Made by a program: the position numbers and the translations under genes. Below are positions 58,543 to 64,000 of a stretch of 64,000 nucleotides of DNA, in pieces (position 1 is the stretch's first letter; each line of letters opens with the position of its first letter). The stretch lies in the NCBI GenBank assembly GCA_025462865.1, contig JAOAPI010000123.1, positions 1 to 64,000 on the forward strand, read 5' to 3'. This DNA comes from Candidatus Sulfotelmatobacter sp. Lineage in GTDB: Bacteria > Acidobacteriota > Terriglobia > Terriglobales > Acidobacteriaceae. The notes under the pieces are model-generated. The model ran no database searches. It had not been told where the DNA came from and was given only the letters and a program-made list of their open reading frames with translations.

Positions 58543-59221
58543 GGATTTGAACCTCCTTCTCATCAACCGTGACATAGGTCAGTCGGGAGTCGACCCAGCC
58601 GCCTGCGTTGTAGTAATGAATTCCGTCTTGTTCGACATGCATCGCTTCATGCGTGTGTCCGCAGAAAATTCTGTGAGCTTCATGCTGACGCGCGTAGTGC
58701 AAAGCTGCCGAGGAAACCTTCGAGGACATTCGCAGCCAGCGCGTGTTCATGCGGTCAATGAGACGCACGATTGGCTTCCTCTTGAAGTCGAGCTTTTGTA
58801 ATTTGAGATAGAGCGACGTTCCGAGCTTGCTCAGCCGCACATTACTGACCTGGAAGCCATCAAACTGATGTCCGTGGATCGCAATGTGCCGCAAGCCTCC
58901 GTACTGCCAGGTGTATTGCTGGTAGACTCGAACGCCGACCAGGTGCGACATAATGTTGGTGAGACCGTGGTCGTGATTGCCTTCGACCCATACCACTTCT
59001 ATGTTGCGCTTGGGATTCGAAAGCTTGCGAATGTAACCAAGAAACTTCCAGTGCGCTTTGGTAAGGCGGGCAAAGTTAAGATCGGCGAAAATGTCGCCCA
59101 GCAAGATCAGCCGCTGAAAGCGAACTTCCTTCAGAACGCGCGTGGCTTCTCGCGCGTGGCTCGTCGCTGCACCGAGATGCAGATCGGAGAGGATCAGCGT
59201 TTTATGCGCCTGCAGATCCAT
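58397..59221 (-). CDS. Metallophosphoesterase (UDP-diacylglucosamine hydrolase-like)
   Basis: A 274-residue calcineurin-type phosphoesterase: LILSDLHLGAATSHA, LILLGDIFADLNF, VVWVEGNHDHGLTNIM, HIAIHGHQFDGF and RIFCGHTHEAMH give the complete two-metal site. The GDxxD and GNHDH pattern resembles LpxH-like enzymes. The last ~48 residues (HEYHERTDDRDSSQERGETD...) are polar, have no homology feel and are read from the start of the next gene in another frame. The original stop may have been lost. Cytoplasmic; substrate not certain. Confidence 0.9.
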   Translation of the reverse strand: MDLQAHKTLILSDLHLGAATSHAREATRVLKEVRFQRLILLGDIFADLNFARLTKAHWKFLGYIRKLSNPKRNIEVVWVEGNHDHGLTNIMSHLVGVRVYQQYTWQYGGLRHIAIHGHQFDGFQVSNVRLSKLGTSLYLKLQKLDFKRKPIVRLIDRMNTRWLRMSSKVSSAALHYARQHEAHRIFCGHTHEAMHVEQDGIHYYNAGGWVDSRLTYVTVDEKEVQIHDFNQHEYHERTDDRDSSQERGETDSSLADFADESGLLEDVEYESVGG

Positions 59222-59348
59222 ATCTTCAGTTTTACCAAGGGAATGTTACGGGGTGATTAAATGTGCAGCAAAAATGGTGCACTAAGTAACTAGGAGAGTA
59301 ACCGCGGGGCACGGACGGTGGGGCGCCGAATGTTTCAGGAGTGTGAAA

Positions 59349-59996
59349 ATGAGATGCCTTTCACGTAGACTGAGTTTTCTTTTGAAAACCATCGGACACA
59401 TCCTCTCGAAGTACACGGCGTGGATTTTGCATCTGCTGGGACCGCTGGGAATTTGGGGTGTGTTCGCGATCGCTTTCGCGGATTCCGCTCTGCTGGGCAT
59501 GCCGGTCGATGCGATTGTGGCGTTTTATGTGTACCAGAATCACCGGCGGCTTCTCTTCTATGTGGTGATGGCATCACTCGGGTCGGCGCTGGGCAGCGTT
59601 CCGCTTTACATCATCGGTTATTTTGGCGGAGAGAAAGTTTTGCGCAAGCGCATTTCGGAGGAGCGCTTTCAGCGGATTCACCGCTCATTCGAGCAGCACG
59701 AATTCTGGGCGTTGATGTTTCCCGGAATGATGCCGCCGCCCATGCCATTCAAAATCTTCGTACTGGCGGCTGCTGTGTTTGAAATGCCCTTCCGCGATTT
59801 TTTGGCCGCCACCGTCGCGGGAAGGTTCGTGCGTTTTCTGACGCTTTCGCTGCTCACGCTATGGTTCGGACCACAAATCGTGGGGCTGGTAGGGACGGCG
59901 GTGCGGCAACATCTTTCGTGGGTGCTAGGGGCTATTACGGGTGGTGTTTTAGTGTGGTTGTTGATGCGGCGAAGCCGAAGGCCCAAGACACAATAA
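59349..59996 (+). CDS. DedA/VTT-family membrane protein (YqaA-like)
   Basis: A 215-residue inner-membrane protein of the SNARE-associated/VTT group. It has a hydrophobic start (ILHLLGPLGIWGVFAIAFADSALLGMPVDAIVAFYVY) and a re-entrant segment (MASLGSALGSVPLYIIGYFGGEKVLRKRI). The conserved FPGMMPPPMPFKIFVLAAAVFEMPFRDFLAATVAGRFVRF stretch holds the family Arg. AGGAG lies 8 bases before the ATG at 59349; a GTG at 59343 is less likely. Relatives flip or transport lipids; role here inferred. Confidence 0.88.
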   Translation: MRCLSRRLSFLLKTIGHILSKYTAWILHLLGPLGIWGVFAIAFADSALLGMPVDAIVAFYVYQNHRRLLFYVVMASLGSALGSVPLYIIGYFGGEKVLRKRISEERFQRIHRSFEQHEFWALMFPGMMPPPMPFKIFVLAAAVFEMPFRDFLAATVAGRFVRFLTLSLLTLWFGPQIVGLVGTAVRQHLSWVLGAITGGVLVWLLMRRSRRPKTQ

Positions 59997-60041
59997 GCCC
60001 AACTCTGACGGTCATGTCTAGAATTGCGTAGAAGGAATTCT

Positions 60042-60107
60042 GCTCGCTACGCTTCGCTGGACAGCCGAGAATTACCCTGAGCTTGTCGAAGGGCGGCTGT
60101 CGCTGCG
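60042..60107. repeat. Composite palindromic repeat with another repeat nested in its loop
   Basis: ACAGCCG...CGGCTGT stem (60061-60067 with 60094-60100) whose loop carries CCCTGAGCTTGTCGAAGGG (60075-60093), itself a palindrome-like repeat common in environmental bacterial genomes. Confidence 0.75.
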
Positions 60108-60114
60108 CGTTCTT

Positions 60115-60684
60115 CTATGCAGGGGCGGTGTGGTCGGTGGATGATTTGTGCATCCATCCGGCTAGAGCGTGCAGGAATACCGGTGTGCCGAACATCGCGA
60201 TGCAGAAGAATAGATCGCTCTCCACGGTGCCGCGGAAAAATGGGAGCCCGGCGGTGTAAGACATCATCAAGCCGTTAACGTTACGGGGATACATTTGTGG
60301 CCAGGCGGCCCATACTGCAAAGTTGCTGATCAGGAAAAATGAAACTGAACTGGCGAGCGCCGCTCCCACCACTCGTATCGGCCCGGACTTCTCGCGCAGG
60401 GCTGTTCCCAGCCAAAGTATTGCGGCGTACCACGCCCAAGTAACCAGATGGTCCCACGAGAATGTGTACGCGTAAATGAACTTGGTAAGGACAACGTCAG
60501 TTCCCGCCAGCAGTACGAGGGGTATCCAAAATTGACGCCGCGAGCCGCGCGCTCCGAAAAATAGGAGGGATGCTGCCACCGGAGTGAAGTGCCATGCGTG
60601 CGGCAAAATGTTGAATGGACCCGCAAACGGCAGGAAGCGGACCGCGATAGCCAGCAAGATAAATAGATAGGGCAGCATGAGCAC
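60115..60684 (-). CDS. DUF6580-type membrane protein
   Basis: A 189-residue membrane protein with 5-6 spans (LPYLFILLAIAVRFLPF; FTPVAASLLFFGARG; FWIPLVLLAGTDVVLTKFIYAY; LVTWAWYAAILWLGTAL; VVGAALASSVSFFLISNFAVWAAW; LFFCIAMFGTPVFLHALAG). The SVSFFLISNFAVW segment and the N-terminal RFLPFAGPFNILPHAWHFTPVAA match the DUF6580/substrate-specific ECF-S-like appearance. A transport role is speculative. ATG at 60678 is an alternative start. Confidence 0.75.
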   Translation of the reverse strand: MLMLPYLFILLAIAVRFLPFAGPFNILPHAWHFTPVAASLLFFGARGSRRQFWIPLVLLAGTDVVLTKFIYAYTFSWDHLVTWAWYAAILWLGTALREKSGPIRVVGAALASSVSFFLISNFAVWAAWPQMYPRNVNGLMMSYTAGLPFFRGTVESDLFFCIAMFGTPVFLHALAGWMHKSSTDHTAPA

Positions 60685-60785
60685 CTCAGGACTGAAACAT
60701 TATGACTGAGACATTATTCTGGGCGCGGGAAGGCGAATACGTCAAGGGCTGCGGAACGACAGAGCCAATATCTCGATGAGCTTGC

Positions 60786-60830
60786 CTCGCTTCGCTCGGC
60801 GGGAGAGCCGGGGCGGCTGTCCCTACGTGA
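60786..60830. repeat. Composite palindromic repeat, fullest intergenic form
   Basis: CTCGCTTCGCTCGGCGGG then AGAGCCGGGGCGGCTGTCCC and TACGTGA. It abuts the 3' end of the YdjM-like gene and is followed by CCCTTTTT. Confidence 0.75.
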
Positions 60831-60836
60831 CCCTTT

Positions 60837-61907
60837 TTAATCGGGCTCTGGGACAGCTATTTGCTTTTTGCCCGAGCCATAGATATCGGCAACGACATGG
60901 AGGTTCTTGTCGAGTTGAACCCCCGCCGCCAGCGCCCGGCGCGGTTCTCCGCGAGGGCTCAGCAGGCTGGGCAACTGCACAAAGCGAAGGTCCTGGAAGG
61001 TAACGATGTAGCCGCCTTGAGGCGGCGGAAGCGTTTCCGTTTCGGTGATGGGATACTTCGCCCAGTCAAGATAGACGCGACCAAGATAGGATTTTTTTGC
61101 AGCTAAGGTCACCGGAGTTTCTTCGGGCTTGTAGCGAATACTTAGATGGCCCTCGGGGTCGACTTCAGGGCCCAATGAGTTCACGGGAGCGAGCACAAAA
61201 AACGCGGGCGTTTCTACGACTCCATACCAGCGAAACGGATTCGCCAGCCCGGGATAGGCAGAAACGCGCAACGGCTCCGCGTCCTGATAGGTCCGGGCGG
61301 CCAGCGCGGTGATGGCGCGTCGATGTTCGAAATCTCGCAGACCCCACAGCAAAACCACGCCTGCCAATGCAATTATCGCGGCAGGCCTGCCCCTGGGCCC
61401 ACGGCTGCTCGCGCCGATTTCGCGGTCGATCAGCCAGAACAGGGATGGAGCGATCAATCCGAAAAGAAGAAGGCCAAAAATAATTGGCTCGAAGATGAAA
61501 ACGATATCCCACGAATACCAGCGTTCGGAAAATGGCCAGAAGGGGCGAATCCCGTAGTTGTTGGTGAAATCGAGCAGGATGTGGCTGAGCCCTGCGATGC
61601 AGGCGTAGAGGAAAAGCAAGCCCCAACGTGGGGGCATATTCGGATCTTTCAATTTGCGACCGCGGATGCGCCAGATGAGATATACGAATCCGACGACAAC
61701 GGCAGCATCGATGGGAAGTCCGAGGAAGGAATGTGTAAACCCGCGATGGTGAGCGAAGGCGAAGGCTGGGCCTTTGATGCGGCTCAGCACGTCCAGATCG
61801 GGAGCTTCGGCCGCAAGAGTTAAGGTGAGTGTGGCCAGCGCCGTCTTGCGATTGAATCCGGCACGGCCCATGCACGCGCCGGTCAAGAAATGGGTGACAG
61901 GTTCCAA
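60837..61907 (-). CDS. YdjM-type membrane-bound metal-dependent hydrolase
   Basis: A 356-residue protein starting at TTG 61907 (reads MEPVTHFLTGACMGRAGFNRKTALATLTLTLAAEAPDLDVL). The family motifs HFLTGA, APDLD, AHHRGFTHSFLGL and LSHILLDFTNNYGIRPFWPFS supply the His/Asp metal ligands, with membrane spans around them. The C-terminal ~150 residues form a separate soluble domain (NPFRWYGVVETPAFFVLAPVNSL...). No ATG fits; the frame open to 62156 overlaps the lipid-kinase gene and has no homology there. Biological substrate unknown. Confidence 0.88.
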   Translation of the reverse strand: MEPVTHFLTGACMGRAGFNRKTALATLTLTLAAEAPDLDVLSRIKGPAFAFAHHRGFTHSFLGLPIDAAVVVGFVYLIWRIRGRKLKDPNMPPRWGLLFLYACIAGLSHILLDFTNNYGIRPFWPFSERWYSWDIVFIFEPIIFGLLLFGLIAPSLFWLIDREIGASSRGPRGRPAAIIALAGVVLLWGLRDFEHRRAITALAARTYQDAEPLRVSAYPGLANPFRWYGVVETPAFFVLAPVNSLGPEVDPEGHLSIRYKPEETPVTLAAKKSYLGRVYLDWAKYPITETETLPPPQGGYIVTFQDLRFVQLPSLLSPRGEPRRALAAGVQLDKNLHVVADIYGSGKKQIAVPEPD

Positions 61908-61990
61908 GGGGTCTGAAGATTCTATTTGGATGCGGCTGCAATTGCTACTGCCGCGAGTTCGAGACGACGAAGTTCGAGACGACTGATCAA

Positions 61991-62971
61991 CTATTTGGCA
62001 GGCGCAAGCAGCGTCAACGCGTCCGGGACCACAGTGATTTCTGCTGGCAGGGTTCCAACCAGCTCGCCATCGGTCTCGACATAAATCTTGGTGTCGGCAG
62101 TCTTCGTTCCGGCAATCTCCGTTCCGGCAATCTCCGACTCCGGTAGATACTGGCACGAAACTCGCTCGCTGTAGGCCAACTCAATCCCCGGAACCTTCCA
62201 ATTGCGACGCAGCAATCCACGAGTCACATAAAGAAGATAAGCCAGCCGGCTGGCTGTGGTGCAGGAGACTACTCGGACGTCGCGGCGGTCGAGAGACGCT
62301 CCGGGAGCGAGTTCCTGGAGTATCCCGCCAAAATTTCGAATGCGGACAGCCATCAACTCGGTGACATTGGCTTTTCGTGGCGTTTCCGATCCTGTGCCAT
62401 TGAATTCCACCTGAAAGCGCGTCATGGGATGGGTAAACCACAGATGCCAAGCTTTCGCATAGTAGGCGGCCATACCCATCCGCTGCTTGGTTCCGGCGTG
62501 AAGCTTGTAGAAGAGATGCGCATCCACTCCGGCGCCGGCCGCGACGACGAAGAAACGTGTGCCGGGTTTGCCGTGGAGATCGATATATTGAATCCGGCCG
62601 AGAGCGACCCGGCGGGGCGTCCCCGTAAGTGCGGCCCTCGCCGCGCCTTTGAGATCGATGGGAAGTCCAAGGTCATGCGCCAGTGCGTTGGCTGTGCCCA
62701 TCGGCAAAATTGCGAGAGCGACGTGCGTATTCGCCAAAACCTGGAGAATCGTGTGAATGGTACCGTCGCCGCCACAGGCGAAGACGGTGTCGCAACCGGA
62801 CTGAATTGCCTGCCGCGATTTCTGTTCGGCCTCCGCGGGAGAGTGTGTGAGGATGAGTTCGGCCTCAACACTCGCGGCACGAAGCAGCGCGACCACGGAT
62901 TCGACCTCCGCCTGGCGCTGCCCGTGGCTGCCCCCAGAATCAGGGTTATAGAGCAAAGTTGCCTTGCGCAT
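61991..62971 (-). CDS. Diacylglycerol kinase-family lipid kinase
   Basis: A 326-residue protein of the DAGK/YegS/LCB5 family: KATLLYNPDSGGSHGQ, ELILTHSPAEAEQKSRQAIQSGCDTVFACGGDGTIHTILQVL (GGDGT nucleotide motif), LAILPMGTANALAHDLGLP and FFVVAAGAGVDAHLF. A C-terminal beta-domain ends IYVETDGELVGTLPAEITVVP. Within it, 15-bp tandem repeats encode EIAGTEIAGTKTADTKI. The ATG at 62971 starts the homology; the longer frame from 63100 does not. Likely phosphorylates diacylglycerol or a related lipid. Confidence 0.92.
   Translation of the reverse strand: MRKATLLYNPDSGGSHGQRQAEVESVVALLRAASVEAELILTHSPAEAEQKSRQAIQSGCDTVFACGGDGTIHTILQVLANTHVALAILPMGTANALAHDLGLPIDLKGAARAALTGTPRRVALGRIQYIDLHGKPGTRFFVVAAGAGVDAHLFYKLHAGTKQRMGMAAYYAKAWHLWFTHPMTRFQVEFNGTGSETPRKANVTELMAVRIRNFGGILQELAPGASLDRRDVRVVSCTTASRLAYLLYVTRGLLRRNWKVPGIELAYSERVSCQYLPESEIAGTEIAGTKTADTKIYVETDGELVGTLPAEITVVPDALTLLAPAK
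62095..62145. repeat. 15-bp tandem repeats inside the lipid-kinase gene
   Basis: Units of CGTTCCGGCAATCTC and variants, three to four copies, in phase with the reading frame. They encode I-A/T-G/D-T repeats without disturbing the frame. Confidence 0.7.
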
Positions 62972-63137
62972 AGTCGTGCCGAAACTGGATTGTACCTGAG
63001 TCGTTTTCCCCCTCGCCTCAAGCCGCTTGGCAAGTTGTTTGCATTTGGAATAAGCTGTGGCAGCTTGGAAAGGCGTGTATCCCTGTTGCTTTTCTTGCAC
63101 GCCAAACCTACAAATCGAATTCAGGAGGATTGACCAG

Positions 63138-64000
63138 ATGAAAATTCTGGCGGGGCTTCTCTTCGGCCTTCTGTCTTGCCTGGCGGCTCAAGGCCAGGAT
63201 CATGCGTCGCATGCTCAGTCCGCTCCCGTCGTGCTGGTAACTGGTCTGGGAGATCTGCATCACCCTGTTTCGACGAAGAACCCGCAAGCACAACAGTTTT
63301 TCGATCAGGGGTTGCGATTCATCTATGCCTTCAATCACGACGAAGCAGCACGTTCGTTTCAGCATGCCGCCGAACTCGATCCCAAACTTGCCATGGCGTA
63401 TTGGGGTGTCGCCGAAGCGGTAGGACCGAACTATAACGATCCCGCTGATCCCGGACGATACAAGCACGCGCATGAGGCGGTGCAAAAGTCCGTGGATCTA
63501 TCTGAGTCGGCGTCGCCCAGCGATCAGGCCTATATTCAGGCGCTGGCCAAACGCTTTCCCGCCGACCCCAAATCCGATTTGAAGAAGGCTGCCGAGAATT
63601 ATCGCGACGCGATGCGGCAGGTGGCCGGTGAGTTTCCCGACGACCTCGACGCGGCCACGCTGTTCGCCGAGGCTGGGATGAATTTGCATCCTTGGGGGCT
63701 ATGGCATGTCGATGGCTCACCTGAGGCGGGTACGGATGAAATCGTTTCGACACTTGAGTCCGTGATGAAACGCGATCCCAATCATCTGGGTGCGGTCCAC
63801 TATTACATTCATGCCGTGGAGGCGTCGGCGACTCCGGAACGCGCCCTGGCCGGGGCGAACAAATTAGCGGCCCTGGCACCGGGGGCGGGACACATTGTTC
63901 ATATGCCCGCACATGTTTACATCCGCACTGGTGATTATGAAGCCGCCGTAAAAACTAATGAAGATGCCGCAGCGGTGGATCGCGCTTACATCAAGTCCAC
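63138..64000 (+). CDS. Exported TPR-repeat protein (runs off the right edge)
   Basis: Starts at the ATG at 63138 with AGGAGG 9 bases upstream. Signal peptide KILAGLLFGLLSCLAAQG. The mature part has VVLVTGLGDLHHPVSTKNPQAQQFFDQGLRFIYAFNHDEAARSFQHAAELDPKLAMAYWGVA, a TPR pair. It continues with LHPWGLWHVDGSPEAGTDEIVSTLESVMKRDPNHLGAVHYYIHAVEAS and HMPAHVYIRTGDYEAAVKTNEDAA. Such periplasmic TPR proteins are common in Acidobacteriota. 287 codons are visible with no stop. Function unknown. Confidence 0.85.
   Translation, partial: MKILAGLLFGLLSCLAAQGQDHASHAQSAPVVLVTGLGDLHHPVSTKNPQAQQFFDQGLRFIYAFNHDEAARSFQHAAELDPKLAMAYWGVAEAVGPNYNDPADPGRYKHAHEAVQKSVDLSESASPSDQAYIQALAKRFPADPKSDLKKAAENYRDAMRQVAGEFPDDLDAATLFAEAGMNLHPWGLWHVDGSPEAGTDEIVSTLESVMKRDPNHLGAVHYYIHAVEASATPERALAGANKLAALAPGAGHIVHMPAHVYIRTGDYEAAVKTNEDAAAVDRAYIKS

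Noticed and set aside
61908-62156. Longer N-terminus for the YdjM-like protein
   Set aside because: The extra residues are low-complexity, overlap the lipid-kinase gene in another frame, and homology begins at the TTG at 61907.

Overview
The window looks like chromosome of a soil-type Acidobacteriota (Terriglobia / Koribacter-like) bacterium. This is inferred from gene content: an acidobacterial Ser/Thr kinase-TPR sensor, OprB-type porin, DUF3300 and DUF6580 proteins, and many short intergenic palindromic repeats. GC content is high and genes lie on both strands. No tRNA, rRNA, CRISPR array, transposase or integrase was found. A partial aconitase gene runs off the left edge and a partial TPR-protein gene runs off the right edge.

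Layout. 1-3.8 kb: aconitase, a small membrane protein, an atypical Nramp transporter and an MntR/DtxR-type regulator. 3.9-8 kb: purD, purE, galU and a secreted DUF4440 protein. 8-13.6 kb: mfd, a RelE/ParE-type toxin-antitoxin pair, a DDAH-like amidinohydrolase and a DUF427 protein. 13.6-25.1 kb: OprB porin, hemL, polysaccharide deacetylase, deoxynucleoside kinase, VapBC, panB-panC, an EF-hand-bearing alpha/beta hydrolase, 3-methyladenine DNA glycosylase, a Bcp peroxiredoxin and a secreted acidobacterial protein.

25.2-36.2 kb is the accessory region. It holds a CI/LexA-like S24 repressor, a zinc-ribbon protein translationally coupled to a sigma-region-4-like protein, and two tandem 217-bp-period promoter-terminator modules. 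It also holds a small unknown protein, a dual-specificity phosphatase, a 1669-residue exported tail-fibre/beta-helix protein, a second beta-helix protein and three small proteins, one holin-accessory-like. There are no capsid, portal, terminase or integrase genes, so it reads as a prophage remnant or a domesticated phage fibre/lysis locus. It is the best candidate for something undescribed.

36.2-64 kb returns to core functions. There is a 2-oxoacid dehydrogenase cluster (E1 alpha, E1 beta, a c-type cytochrome, E2), a DUF3300 protein, a class III aminotransferase, a kinase-TPR sensor, an EamA exporter and an HD-GYP response regulator. These are followed by a glycosyltransferase, leuB and leuA with a divergent LysR regulator, a STAS protein and two paralogous outer-membrane barrels. 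The last part has a membrane protein, a glycosyltransferase overlapping a metallophosphoesterase, a DedA/VTT protein, a DUF6580 protein, a YdjM-type membrane hydrolase, a lipid kinase and the TPR protein.

Short dispersed repeats occupy many intergenic gaps. One composite palindromic element is also inserted in frame in the E2 linker.
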